NCBI GenBank assembly: GCA_019973155.2
Contig: BPQB01000005.1
Location: 682,001 to 746,000 of the forward strand
Source of the DNA: Phanerochaete sordida
Lineage: Eukaryota; Basidiomycota; Agaricomycetes; Polyporales; Phanerochaetaceae
Direction: 5' to 3'
DNA: 64,000 nt
The position numbers and the translations under genes are program-made. A model generated the notes under the pieces. That model did no database searches. It saw only the letters and a program-made list of their open reading frames with translations, and had not been told where the DNA came from. Positions 1-11,605 of the stretch are shown here, one piece after another; position 1 is the first letter of the stretch, and each line of letters starts with the position of its first letter.

Positions 1-1966
1 CCATGCTCCTCCGCCAACATATCTCCATCGCCCCCAGGTTATTTTGCCTCCGCCAGACGAATATTCTGCGCCACCGTGTCTCACACCCTCCCCCGCCGCA
101 TCTCCTCGGCGAACGCACATCCACAAAAAGCGACATCGCCCGCGCGCACCCGCCCGGCGCGCCGGCAGGACCCACAAGGGCCAACAAGCGTGCCAGGGAC
201 GGTGCGCGAACCTACCGCGTCATGCGCGGGATCCCTCAAGGTAGAGTTGAGCCGCAGACAGCACAAAAAAGAACACACGCCTCCTGCCTTCCCAAGCACC
301 GACGAGCCTGCGTGCACACGAGCCGACCACAGCCCCAGCGGTCCTAGTATGGAGCACGCGCGATCGCCTCGCCCTCGCGCAGCGGCGGCGGAGCGCGATC
401 GCGTCGGGCGACTCCCCTCGGTCGGGCGCGACCTCCTCAAACGGTGCAGCAGCGTCCGCCGCGCGTCCCCCTCGCATGCTGCGACCACCGCTGTCCTCCC
501 GAGATATGTCAGCGAGCCGCGATGCATCACACCGAGGCTACCGGGCCCTCACCCGCAGCCGTGGCCGCGTTCTGTGCGCCCAGAAAGGGCAGCACGCCGG
601 ACGTGCTGCAGCCTGCGCGCTGTGCGTCACCCACAGACAGCCCGCGTTATTCCCACCATTGTCACCGCGCGGCGCGCCGGGTGGAGAGCTGTAGTTATTT
701 TCGCGGAAATCGGTGCACTCGCGTGGCCATCGTCTCATGTAGACCAGCGCGCGATGACGGTCGCCCTGGCCGCGTCCGCGAGTGACGCGCTTGGGGCGCC
801 GTAGCCGCGAGGCGGTGTTCCAAGCACCCGGGCTGCGCCTCCTCGACTTGTAGAAGAATAGTCGGCGGAATGGCTCCGAGCAGCTCGGCAAGGATCGTGT
901 GCGGGTATGCCAGCATTTATTATCGGTGATCCCAAGCATGAGACAGAACCCGGGAAATGGAGACTGGAAGCCTGTCGGTCGAGCCAAAGTAAATTAGCTG
1001 TTTAATGGAACATAACCGATGGCGTAGGTCCACAATGCACGACCTTCAAGGTTCCTCATTGGGATGACTGTGGCGGCCAAGGCACTGCCATGATCTCCTC
1101 TACCATGGAACAATTGGAATCGCGGATCGTCTAATGTAACGGTAGGTGCTTGAAGAATGAACCTGAATGTCAGAAAACTGCCCGGGACACATGTTTTCTG
1201 CGGTCTCTGACTTCTGTACGATGCACATGGCCACATCCGGATCCTGATGAAAAGCCGGTTTTCAGCCAAGCTCGAGAGAACAATGCGCGGCAGTGTGATA
1301 TAGATCGCTGACCTGTTGTGACGGATTGTGTGGTGAAAGATAACCACATCAGCTACTTGTGGTCGACAGATGGAGATGGGAGCAGGATCAGCGAGGACTC
1401 AAAGAGACGGTGTCTCAGCGTGGTCTCCCGGGACATTCTGCAACATATGGCCGACTATGTCTCTCTGTGCGTATGAGACAGACACCCAGAACGCGAGATG
1501 ACTTCCCTGACGATATCGATGAGCTCACGACACAAATGAAAATCAAACCGCCGTCCCAGCTCACCTCGTGGGGATGCCGGCGACCCCACGCAGCCGGCGC
1601 GTAGGTCCCAATGTACGCAAAAAATACCAGCGAAAATGCGCCGCATCCCAGGTCGGACGCTCCGGTGTGCCAGGCCTCGTGTGCGCCAAACAGGGCCGCA
1701 GGCTCCCAGGGAAGGCATCTGCGCACCAGGCCCGCACACCGTGCACGGCGCGCCAGGCATGAGGCGCGTCCAATTGTCCTCGCGCGCGGTGAGGATCAAC
1801 ACGCGTTGGTCGTGGTCGGAGGGCAAGCGGGGCGGGCGCCAGCCGCGGCTCCAGCGCGCGGGCGCCTGGCGCGCCTGGCCCGCGCAGGCGCGGCGCGTCC
1901 CCTGCCTCCGACGCTCACGCTCTCGCGGAGGCGTGCATGACGACCTGACCCCGCGCGCGCACAGCG
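1..1966. other. No supported gene
   Basis: Only overlapping open frames are seen, as expected by chance in GC-rich DNA; none gives a recognisable domain or a convincing exon chain. A minus-strand frame at 994-1347 and another at 1415-1726 read a little like protein, but they could not be joined to anything. The last 100 bases should hold the DAD3 promoter; no clear TATA box was found. Confidence 0.5.
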
Positions 1967-2402
1967 ATGGCGACGCCCGCGAGCAGCACCCCCGACACGA
2001 ACCCGTACGCGGGCCACCCGGGCCTCTCGGAGCTCGAGGCGGAGGTCCTTGGGCAGTACGCCCGGCTCGCGCAGAACGTGAAGGAGGTGCGTCGCCTGGC
2101 CGCGTGCGGAGGCTGCCGCGGCGTGCTCACGCGGTGCAGCTCGTTGCAGAGACACGCCGTCTCGGCGAGGCCCCGGACGAGACCTTGCTGAAGCGTCTGC
2201 GGACGCTCGAGATGAAAATGGGGCTCGTCCTCACTTTGGTGCGTCCTCGCGCAGTTTCACCGCAGGAACGAGCTCTAACACGTCTTGACTTACGACACGG
2301 CAGTTCAAGGCATCAGTGTGGGCGGTGATTAATGAACAGCCTGCAGACGACAACACGCCTGTATACCCCGACCACACCGCCGATGATACCATTATGCAAT
2401 AG
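1967..2402 (+). CDS. DAD3: DASH complex subunit DAD3
   Basis: Small kinetochore protein of the DASH/Dam1 ring, which couples kinetochores to spindle microtubules in fungi. Three exons (1967-2086, 2140-2238, 2304-2402) give 105 residues, close to the usual Dad3 size. The first exon carries the family-like stretch LSELEAEVLGQYARLAQNV, the second ends in EMKMGLVLTL, and the third starts FKASVWAVI; this join reproduces the typical Dad3 C-terminal helix with phase kept at both introns. The introns are 52 and 65 bases with GT-AG ends. The ATG is the first Met before the conserved helix. The gene is convergent with GTR1, leaving about 190 bases between stops. Role is from family knowledge. Confidence 0.88.
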
Positions 2403-2594
2403 AACAGCCCATGGTCGAATTGTCCACGGGCCTTCACAAAGTCCACATCCCTAGTCTGAAGATTACCGCTTTAGCACAAAAAGGGTGCCGTGCATGAGGC
2501 AGAATCCATTGTGTATTCAAGGTGGGGGTATACAAGGTTCACCAATTGCGTTAGAGGGATGAAACAGACGATGACCGCATTACGCGCAACATCA

Positions 2595-3856
2595 CTAAGT
2601 TAGCAGACTGTCGCTCTGCAGTTCCTCGAACTTCTTCCGAGCCAATCTGATGTTCAACCTCAGCGCGGCGGTTTCTGTACGCGAGGTGGTCAGCCCACCT
2701 GCAGCGTGGTGCGACGGAAGGGGTACTGACCAACAGTGGGGTCGTGCGCAACAATCAGCACGTACGTGTTCTTGGTCAGCTCGTCCAGCACCGCGGTGAA
2801 GTCTGCGAGCTCCATTTCCAGCGCGTGGAACTCTTCACGAACACGGGTGCACGAGTGTTTGAAGGCCTTGATCAGCTCGGACGTCCGCTCGTACCGCGTA
2901 GGCTCCAGCTTGTGGGGGTCATTGTCGTCCTCCTCATGTATCAGCGAGCCGTGCTCCGTCTGTGACCCGAAGCTCGACAACGAGGACGGAGTCGTGCCTG
3001 TCGCAGGTGGCGTCTGCGGCAGAGAGGACGGCACGGGCGCCGGTGGTGACGGAGGATGATGAGAAGAAGTCGCAATGACCAGGAATGTTGTGCGTTCGAA
3101 GAGGACCACCTCCGTCGCGTTACACGCGTCTGCGAGTTTTCCAAGATGTCTTGTGAGAACCGAGGCATTGGGTATGAGCGTGTGCACTATCCGTGACCAG
3201 GCCTGTTGGGCGGAAATGAGCCAGCCGAGACCGCGTGACAGGACGGTCTGCGCACCTTGTAGAGACTCTCGTCGTATATGCTAGTCCCGAACACGGTGAT
3301 CTCGGCGTCGCCACTGGCCGCTCTCAGCTCAGCTGCCCTCTTCTCCAGCACGGGCCCCCGCGGCGGCCGAACCAGATCCATCTTGTGCACCAACAGGAAC
3401 ACCGCCGCATCCGGACTGAATTTCTTCAAAGCGTGCATGCACTCCATGTAGTACTCCAGGTCGCGCTGGACGCAGCGGCTCTCCACTTCGAAGACGTAGA
3501 TGAGCACGCCGACGTGCTGGAAGATGGTTGACTGCTGGGTGGAGAGGTACGAGTCCATGAAGGCATCTTGACCGCCGCAGTCCCACAAGTTCAGGATGAG
3601 GTCGCCGAGGAAGCGAACGTGGTTCTGCTCGACGTCTATTGTCGCGCCGAGACGAGTAGTCAGGGAGGCCGGGTTGTTGGAGCTGAAGAACTACGTCGGT
3701 GCGGTTGACACGCACTTAGAATGGTCACTCACAATATGAGAGACCTCATTGAGGTCTTCCCACTCCCCGACGCCCCCATGAGCAGAACCTAGGACAAGCT
3801 CCGTTACGGCATGTCCCTCAGTACGCAATGCAATGCAAACGCACCTTTTTCTTCAT
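2595..3856 (-). CDS. GTR1: Rag-family GTPase Gtr1 (RagA/B type)
   Basis: Gtr1 pairs with Gtr2 on the vacuole and, with the EGO complex, tells TORC1 about amino acids. Five exons (3845-3856, 3733-3788, 3256-3682, 2731-3202, 2595-2674) give 348 residues. Visible: MKKK start, P-loop GASGSGKTS, switch region LGATIDVEQNHVRF, G3 motif WDCGGQDAF, G4-like HKMD, then the Rag C-terminal roadblock-like half, with a Ser/Pro-rich insert near residues 220-250. The first exon is only 12 bases (four codons); it is supported because the next exon opens in frame with VLLMG. The last junction uses GTCAGT and joins DPTV to ETAALRLNIR, matching the family. Partner Gtr2 is not in this window. Confidence 0.93.
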
Positions 3857-5086
3857 GTCGTCGACGTGATTTTTGTTGAGGTTTCAAGGCCCTCTGGATG
3901 TATTGAGACGTGAGTATCTACCCGGCAGAAGGGTAGCGGACGAGCTGAGCTGAGAGTGTGGTGAAGAGCTGGAAGCAAGGCATGGCGTCTGCTGCAAGGA
4001 CGCCTCCGCCAAGAGGCCTCCCCAAATTGGCGCTCGACACTCCCAGCTTTCCGCGAGGGAGAAATTTCGGTACGCGTCGCAGCCCGGATCGAGTGCATAT
4101 CAGACAATATAAGTGAAGTCAAATTGCTAAAGCCTGGCACACGATGCCGTGATGTCACCTCTCGTAACACTCAGATATTGTGCCAGTACTGCCATCTGTG
4201 AAGGGATACTCAGAAATCATACCCATCAGTGAAAAGCTGCGCGACGACTGTAACGACATTCGTCATCTTTGAGGGTCTGCATGTTTGTTAAGTGGGTAAC
4301 CTAGACCAGATACGTGTCTGTAGCTAGTATAAGTGTTGGTCAATGTGCGTCGCTGAGAAGGCTGTAAGTACAAGCTTTGAACGCTGTGAAGCTTGCAAAT
4401 CGTAATGACCACGGGCAGAAGCTCGGCGAGGAGTGCGTCCATTGCCTGACATAAATAAGGTACGTGGATAAACGAGAGGGCTTATGGCAAGAAAGCAGCG
4501 CGCTCTTCTGTGGTCTTTCCTGTCTGCCTGGCTCGGCTGTGTTAGCACTGAAGCTTGACTGAAGCGGGAAACTTCTGAGTTGAAGGGGGGGGGGGGAAAA
4601 TCCACGCCCTCAGTGTAAGAGTCATCAACTGCAAGTTTCGGATGTGAAGGCCAAGGCACAAGTGCTTGAACTGTCTCGTTATGTACGCGGCAGAGATGCA
4701 GCCGGGATTCGATCCGGCGGGGCCGATGTCGTGACTGACGCCACAAAGCTGTGACCAGACGTATAAGGTAATCACGCAACAGTTTGTTCTGGAGGGTATT
4801 TCGGTTCACGTGAAACGCCACACGTTCCTGCCTGGCCGGCAGACTGGCATGTCGAAGACGTGGCTTGGATTGAAAACTGAAAAGCGACTACTGCTGTTCA
4901 ACATTGGAAGCACGGGCTCGAACCGATGGCACAGCCTATCCCAGCCTGCTCCGAGACGACAGGGATTCGCAGCGCGCACTCATCGACAATGGACTGTGGC
5001 CACGACGCCAGCATTCTGAGAATTTGAAGAAAATTGACTGTCTATTTCCAAGATAATAGCAGGTTTGGGGAGAAGACATACATCGT
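3857..5086. other. Intergenic, no supported gene
   Basis: Lies between the GTR1 start and the THR1 stop. It holds a 12-base G run at 4585-4596 and two tRNA B-box-like strings (near 4707 and 4915), neither of which folds into a tRNA. Open frames here are short and show no domain. Confidence 0.5.
4585..4596 (+). repeat. Poly-G homopolymer (12 bases)
   Basis: Twelve consecutive G residues followed by four A. This is a simple repeat in non-coding DNA and a likely site of length variation or sequencing error. Confidence 0.9.
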
Positions 5087-6258
5087 TTATTTGCTCTGCT
5101 CCACCACACTGCCGCCGACAACATCCAGCACCTTCCAATCCACCTCAATGCCTTTCTCCTTGAATATTGCGCGCGCGTCTTCCGCTATGAGATCGAAGCC
5201 CGTGGTAGCCAGTGCGAGAATCGTCGGACCCGCGCCCGACAAGCAAATGCCGAGCAAGCCCGGGTGGCTCGAAGGGGTGATGTTTGAGGTGACTTCCGGA
5301 AGGCCGGGGATCTGCACGCACACCTCAGCTGAGCTGCAGCAAAAGAGAGGTCGTGTGACATACCAGTGCCTTGCGATATGGCTGGTGCACCTTGTCCTTC
5401 ATTGCTTCATAGATCAGCTCGGCGTCTGGCGGGTCTTGTGCGAGTGCCGTGGTGAGCACCGCCAGCCGCTGCAAATTGAAGACCTGCGGACAGGAGTGAG
5501 AATGGCGCCACAAAACGAAGAAGAAAAAAACGCACGAGGTCCTTGCGGGAGTAGCTCTGTGGCAGGACCTCCCTCGCCTTCGCAGTGCTCAGCTCGAACC
5601 TCGGGATAATTGCGATGGCCTTGACGCTCTTCGACCAGCCGAAGCGCACGTAGTGCCCGATGCCGAAGGGGGGTTGAGGAGGGTTCAGACCCCACGATTC
5701 GCCGGCATCGGGAGGGTATTCTGGCAGCACTTCGGCCAGCGGAACGCTAGCAGCTTCCGTGGCAGCCTCGTCCAGCTCGCGGAGGTACGAGCCCACGAAG
5801 CCGCCGACGAGGGCAGCAGTCACGTTATCCGGATGCCGCTCGACCATGAGGGAGAAGTCGAGCATCCGCTCTGTGGTGAGGTTCAGCTGGCCCAGCTCAT
5901 TGCCCAGCAGGACACCCGCGATGACGGCTGCACCGGAGGAGCCAAGTCCGCGACCGAACGGGATCTCGTTGTGGGCGTGGATGGTGAGGTTCGCAGGGAA
6001 TTTGATTATGCCATGGCAGCGAAGTACGTAGAGGGCGACGCGTGTCGTGAGGTTTTTGTACGCGTCGAGGGGGACGTCGTTTGCACCTTCGCCAGAGTAG
6101 GTGATCGAAGGAGGGGTTGCGGGAGAGGCTGCGGTGGGCGGCTTGACGGTGACGGTGAGAGTGAGATAGAGAGATAGCGAGAGTCCCACGACATCAAACC
6201 CAGGGCCGATATTGGCTGATGTTGCCGGAACCCGGATGGTGAACGATCTGGGCGACAT
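5087..6258 (-). CDS. THR1: Homoserine kinase
   Basis: Phosphorylates L-homoserine with ATP, the step before threonine synthase in threonine synthesis; cytosolic. Three exons (5536-6258, 5364-5483, 5087-5311) give 355 residues, about the size of yeast Thr1. Visible GHMP-kinase features: N-terminal RVPATSANIGPGFD, ATP-binding PFGRGLGSSGAAVIAG near residue 115, and the C-terminal motif LSGAGPTILAL. The third exon is joined at ATCCCCGGC so the protein reads KALIPGLPE, as in the family. An upstream in-frame Met at 6330 would add 24 residues; MSPRSFTIRVPATSANIG was preferred because the fold starts there. The next gene, RIB4, lies 230 bases upstream on the same strand. Confidence 0.94.
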
Positions 6259-6489
6259 GGCGGCACGGAATACAGTCTGGAGGCGGGAGTCGGAGAGCGG
6301 AAGAGCCAGGCTTGGGAGACACCGTAGCATACCGAGTCATTTTGACCGTCGCGCAAAGCACCGGGGTAATGTCGCCCGTCGACGTGGAAGTTTTACAGGC
6401 TGTCTATCCAACATTTCTCTTTTACATCCAAACTGTACAATGTCTTTCTTTCTTTGCTACAACGGCTCGGCGCGTTTCAGTTCTAAGCT

Positions 6490-7174
<685 letters not shown>

Positions 7175-7367
7175 CGTCGTGCGGGACTTCGGGGGCGATG
7201 TCCCAGGCGCCCAATTAACCGAGACTGAGCGTCTAACTTCATTGGGCGCTTGAAAGGCGCTTACCGAAATTTCACGGCTTCGAGCTGCCATTGGTTCGGA
7301 CAAGCGACCTCTTCCTTCGTCATTCCCCTTCCTCCACTCTAGTCAGCACTCGCGATACCCCCGTAAA
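7175..7367. promoter_or_regulatory. Shared divergent promoter, RIB4 / SRP40-like
   Basis: The 193 bases between two opposite start codons must hold both promoters. No TATA box is obvious. This is inferred from gene layout only. Confidence 0.5.
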
Positions 7368-9343
7368 ATGGTGAAGAAAGAGAAGAAGGCCGCGGTAGAG
7401 GCAACACCAGCCGATCTCGCCAGTGAGTAGGTAGAGCCACTGCGAGGGACGATGTAACTCAACAAGTACGGTCTACCAATAGCGACATACACTCTCATTT
7501 ACTCTTTCTTGAAAAAGCAGTCGCACAATAAGGCTGCCGAAGCCGTAAAGGCTGCCGCGAAGGATATTGTCGTGCTCAAGGACGGCGTAGAGATAAGCGG
7601 TCCTCCAATGGAGGAGGTCGTCAAAATGTGGAAGGCCTTGACTGCCGTCTCCTCGTGAGTTACCTGCTCGTATGCGTACAGCGCAAGCTGATGTCGCAAA
7701 CAGAGATGAAGAGAGCTCAGACTCAGGCTCAGATTCTTCTAGCTCGGACTCCGACGGTGCGTAATATTGACATGATACTCAGCTTCACGTATTCATATGT
7801 TTCGCAGACTCTTCATCCTCGGCCTCGAGCTCAAGTTCGGACGACTCTGATAGCACCGCAGGCAAGAAAGAGAAGAAAGGGAAGCAGCCTGTCAAGGTGA
7901 AGAAGGCGTCTTCCTCCTGTCAGTACAATGCGCTCCCTCGACGACTGTATTGTATTCTGACGACATTTGGAACCAGCGTCGTCCAGCTCTGGCTCCGAGT
8001 CCGAGGGCAAGAAGAAAGTGGCAAAGAAAGCAAAGAAAGCTTCAATTGCGAAAGGTGTGTCTGCCTTTCGTCTCCCCTTGCTGAAGACTGAAACTGGTAC
8101 ACATAGCGTCTAGCTCGTCCTCAAGCTCGTCCGACGACTCTAGTTCCGACGACTCGAGCTCAGATTCCGGTGAATACTCTACTTACAACACTAGTCGTGC
8201 GATTTTCTCATGCTTGGCTACAGGGGACGAGAAGCCGAAGGCTGTAGCGAAGTCCGAGGTCAAAGCAAAATCACCTCCAGTGGCGTCGAGCGAAACCATG
8301 ACCACTGGCAGCGAGAAGAAAGAGTCCGACTCGGACAGTGACAGCGACTCCAGCTCAAGCTCCTCGTCTAGCGCGGCTTCGGCGGGAAAGACAAAGAAGG
8401 TCGTGATTAAGAAGAAAACCGTCGAAGAGAAGCCTGTCAAAGCTGCGAAAGAGGAGAAGCCAGTGAAGAAGGCGGAAAGCAGTTCGAGCGAGAGCGACAG
8501 TGACAGCGGAAGCGAGGGCGACAGTGAGGACTCGAGTGATAGTGAGTCCGAGGACGAGGAGCCGAAGGTGAAGAAGGAGGCGAAGAAGGAGAGTAGCGAC
8601 GAGAGCAGCAGCGATGATAGCAGCAGCGAAAGCGAGAGCGACGACGAGAAGCCGAAGGAGACGCCGAAGAAGGTCGCCCAGGACATCAAGGCGGTGAAGA
8701 AGGAGATGAAGAAGCTCGAGGTCGAGGCGAAGATGGAGGTCGACGGCGCGACAAGCTCGAGCTCAGATTCCGACTCGTCAGACTCGAGCTCGTCGAGCTC
8801 CGAGGACGAGAAGCCCGTGAAGGAGGAGAAGCTCGCGCAGCACACCGACGAGCGGACCGTCACGAAGAAGCGGCGCACGAACGAAGACGGCGACGCCGTC
8901 GCGAGTGCCACCGCGTCGACCTCCCGCGACGCGTCGGAGACGCCGACCGCGAACGGCGCGAAGCAGAACGGCAAGAAGGGCAAGCAGCCGCGCACGCCGG
9001 GCGAACGCTTCTCGCGCATCAAGGTCGACAAGGTCACCTTCGCTGACGAACGCCTGAAGGACAACAGCTTCGAGTCGAGGGTGCGCATGACGCTTCGCTC
9101 GCAACGCGTCCATGGCTGACTTGTGGTTCTAGCTCGCTCACACAGACGACTATGGTGCCAAGGCTAGCGCAGACCTCATTGTCACCCGTGGCGCAGGCTT
9201 CCGGAAGGAAAAGAACAAGAAGAAACGCGGGAGCTACCGTGGTGGAGAGATCACTGTAAGTCGCTGTCCACCAGTACTAACGCTGTATACAAAAACTCAT
9301 CTCCATACAGATGCAGAGCCATAGTATCAAATTCACGGACTGA
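7368..9343 (+). CDS. SRP40: SRP40 / Nopp140-like nucleolar protein
   Basis: Likely nucleolar chaperone linked to snoRNP and rRNA maturation. Nine exons (7368-7422, 7483-7654, 7704-7756, 7808-7918, 7977-8054, 8107-8169, 8224-9080, 9133-9255, 9311-9343) give 514 residues. It starts with a LisH-like helix (TLIYSFLKKQSHNKAA), followed by alternating acidic serine tracts and Lys/Ala/Pro-rich stretches, and ends with the SRP40 C-terminal domain (RFSRIKVDKVTFADERLKDN, then DDYGAKASADLIVTRG and SYRGGEITMQSHSIKF). Several small exons each encode one Ser/Asp block, so the repeat seems to have grown by exon duplication. The mirror-image 301-codon frame on the minus strand is an artefact of the Ser/Lys-rich code. 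Confidence 0.9.
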
Positions 9344-9490
9344 TGAGCTAGAGTTCATTCACCTCGCTCCTAGACCTACTCAGGATTTTTCCTTGTATTT
9401 GGGCATTGCGCTTGTGCGCAGAGGTATCGACGTTTAGTGTTGTGTGTAAATGTGTGTGAGGTTGTGCAACGCTACAACCCAAAAGCCGGG

Positions 9491-11356
9491 TCATAGAATT
9501 GTTAGGACACGTATACAAAGGGTCTGGATCCACGGTACGCTGTGCCACGTCGGCGCGTACCGCCCGAGGAGCATGTCATCCTTGCCCTCCCGCACCCAAA
9601 CGACCTGCGGCAAGTGGTATTGCTGCGCCTCGGGTCTAATCTCTACACGCCCTTGCTTGAGCACCTCCGCCACAGAGATACCTTCGCCGGCCCACTCCTT
9701 GTCGAATCTGAACCAGAAGCGGTTGTCGTACAGGTAGAGCATGCGCGGGCCCTCGAACGCACGGAGCTGCTCCGTGAGGTCCACTGTGAGCGCAGGCAGC
9801 GCGCTGCGCATCGGCGGCGCACGTTGCACAACCCACAGCGCGGGCTCCTTGCTGTCCTTTGGCACGCGCTGCCGCAGCTCACCGCGGTAGTTCAACGTCG
9901 CCGGTGTCCAGAGCACGTCCGCGCCGCCGGCGTACTGCGTTGCGGGCACAGCATCGTCCGACCAGAGACGGCGCACGATCGCGTCGTGCTTCGCAAGGTC
10001 GCCGTGTGCGACGGCCGCGAGCGTGCCCCACGGCTTCGGCGAGACGTACCGTAGGATGCGGCGCACGATCGCGTGGCGAACGAGCGGGTCGGTGATGCTG
10101 GCGAGCGCGGTGTGCGAGAGGACGACGGTGGAAGGGGGCGAGGGCAGAGCGCACTGACGCAGCGCGCTGCTGGCTGAGACATCGTCAGCGTGGGCGGTGA
10201 GAACAGGGTGACGAAGGAGGTACCCAGCATTTCCAGCCGCTCCACTTCCTTGCCGAGCTGTCGTGTGGCTTCCCGGAGGTCTGCCATGCGCGGCGTGCCG
10301 CGAGCAAGCTGCTGAATGGCTTGCTCGTACGACTCGGCGTCTGCCTGTGCCAGCCAGGTTGGCCTGTATGGCGTGTCCTGGTCATCCGGTTGGAAAGTCG
10401 ACGAACAGAAGACAATACGAAGATACGTACCGCTGACGAAGCAAGATGGATGTCTCTGTCCTGAAGGTATGCTCGCAGAGAGTTCCTCAGGGTAATCTCC
10501 GGCTGGAAATTCGTAGGATCGATCGCGTATTCTAGCTCATTCGCCTCGCACGTCGCCAGAATCCTGTCCTGGCATTGAATGGGCACGACGTCGCTTCAGA
10601 TAACCGACCGATCACACCTTGGACACGTCCAGCAACGGTCGTACGATCCAGTGAAGCATGCCAGCCGCGCCCGCTGGTATGATGTCGGCCTGTTGGCCCA
10701 TTCCCCATCTGCGGATAGGGCGCATGCCGACGGCTCCCCAGATCTGGCTTCCTTTGGCAAAGCGCATGAGGGACGTCTCTACCTGATCGTCGGCGTGATG
10801 TGCGTAAGCTATGCACGGTGCATTCAACGCCTGCATGGCCACAAGCAACCGCGCATGGCGGGCCTGACGGGCGACTTCTTCAATTGGCTTGCCGCTCTCG
10901 GGCTTGTGCGGAAAGGGCCCGGTCCCCCAAGGGATGACTTCGGTGCGATGTTCGACGCCGATATTGTGGGCTGTGTCGCGGGCGACTTCTTGCATCGCCA
11001 TGTTTACGGCTTGCAGGTTGTGGTTGACATGGACGGAGTAGACCCTGGAGGGAAAGGCAGGCGGCTCGGGTGCGTGCGAGCTGCTGCGCTGCTTGACCAC
11101 GGAAGCAAGCAAGTGCAGCAGGCATACAGAGTCCGGCCCTCCGGAGTTTGCGACGACTGTGAGACGACGGTCAGCAGGCGGTGCACGAGGGCGGTCTGCA
11201 CCTACCTAGGCGGTCACCCCAGCCCGCGGGTGGCATGCATCTCTGGAGGTGCTCGTAAAATTCACCGACCGAGATTGGAGCTGGGGCGACGTTCTGCGAG
11301 GCCTTTGCAGCGGCGGTGCTCAGGGTACGACGCGATATGTTTTGCCATAGCGGCAT
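9491..11356 (-). CDS. tilS: tRNA(Ile)-lysidine synthase-like PP-loop protein
   Basis: TilS converts C34 of the minor tRNA-Ile (CAU) to lysidine; in fungi the target would be a mitochondrial tRNA. Five exons (11206-11356, 10618-11156, 10431-10568, 10224-10377, 9491-10173) give 554 residues. The first intron splits the PP-loop lead-in: joining gives RLVVANSGGPDSVCLLHLL with the ATP-pyrophosphatase SGGPDS. VNHNLQ and the HHADDQVETSLMR motif follow, both typical of TilS. The N-terminus MPLWQNISRRTLSTAAAKA is basic and rich in Ser/Ala, consistent with a mitochondrial presequence. The C-terminal 200 residues are less conserved and of uncertain fold. It is divergent from the YTH gene. Confidence 0.85.
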
Positions 11357-11605
11357 GAGGGAAAGAGCCTGGAGAGCGTCGGTCTGGTGGCGGCACAGCC
11401 CCGGCGGTACCGGAGGGCAACCGGCCGCGTTTCCATATTAGGTGCCGCATCCCGGGAGGACCGAAACACGCGTGAAGCAGAGGCTCACTGCCTCTGTATC
11501 TTCCAATTCTCTTTAAACTCTTCTTCAAAACTCTCGCTTGTCGCGTCCTCGTCGTCTGCTATCGCCCTCCTACTCGCCTCTCACATAGCTCACAGCAACG
11601 CTCTG
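11357..11605. promoter_or_regulatory. Shared divergent promoter, tilS / YTH gene
   Basis: About 250 bases separate the two start codons. A pyrimidine-rich stretch precedes the YTH start, as is common in fungal promoters. Inferred from layout. Confidence 0.45.

Noticed and set aside
76..804. 242-codon plus-strand frame at the window start
   Set aside because: Low-complexity Arg/Pro/Ser product with no recognisable domain and overlapping antiparallel frames.
994..1726. Minus-strand frames with transporter-like or enzyme-like look
   Set aside because: Short, could not be linked by splice sites, and no family motif holds for more than a few residues.
4680..4960. tRNA-like B boxes (near 4707 and 4915)
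   Set aside because: The T-arm-like strings lack a matching A box at the right distance and no 7-bp acceptor stem can be formed.
8183..9088. 301-codon minus-strand frame opposite the SRP40-like gene
   Set aside because: Mirror of a Ser/Lys/Glu-rich coding region; the plus strand shows clear family motifs and spliced exons.
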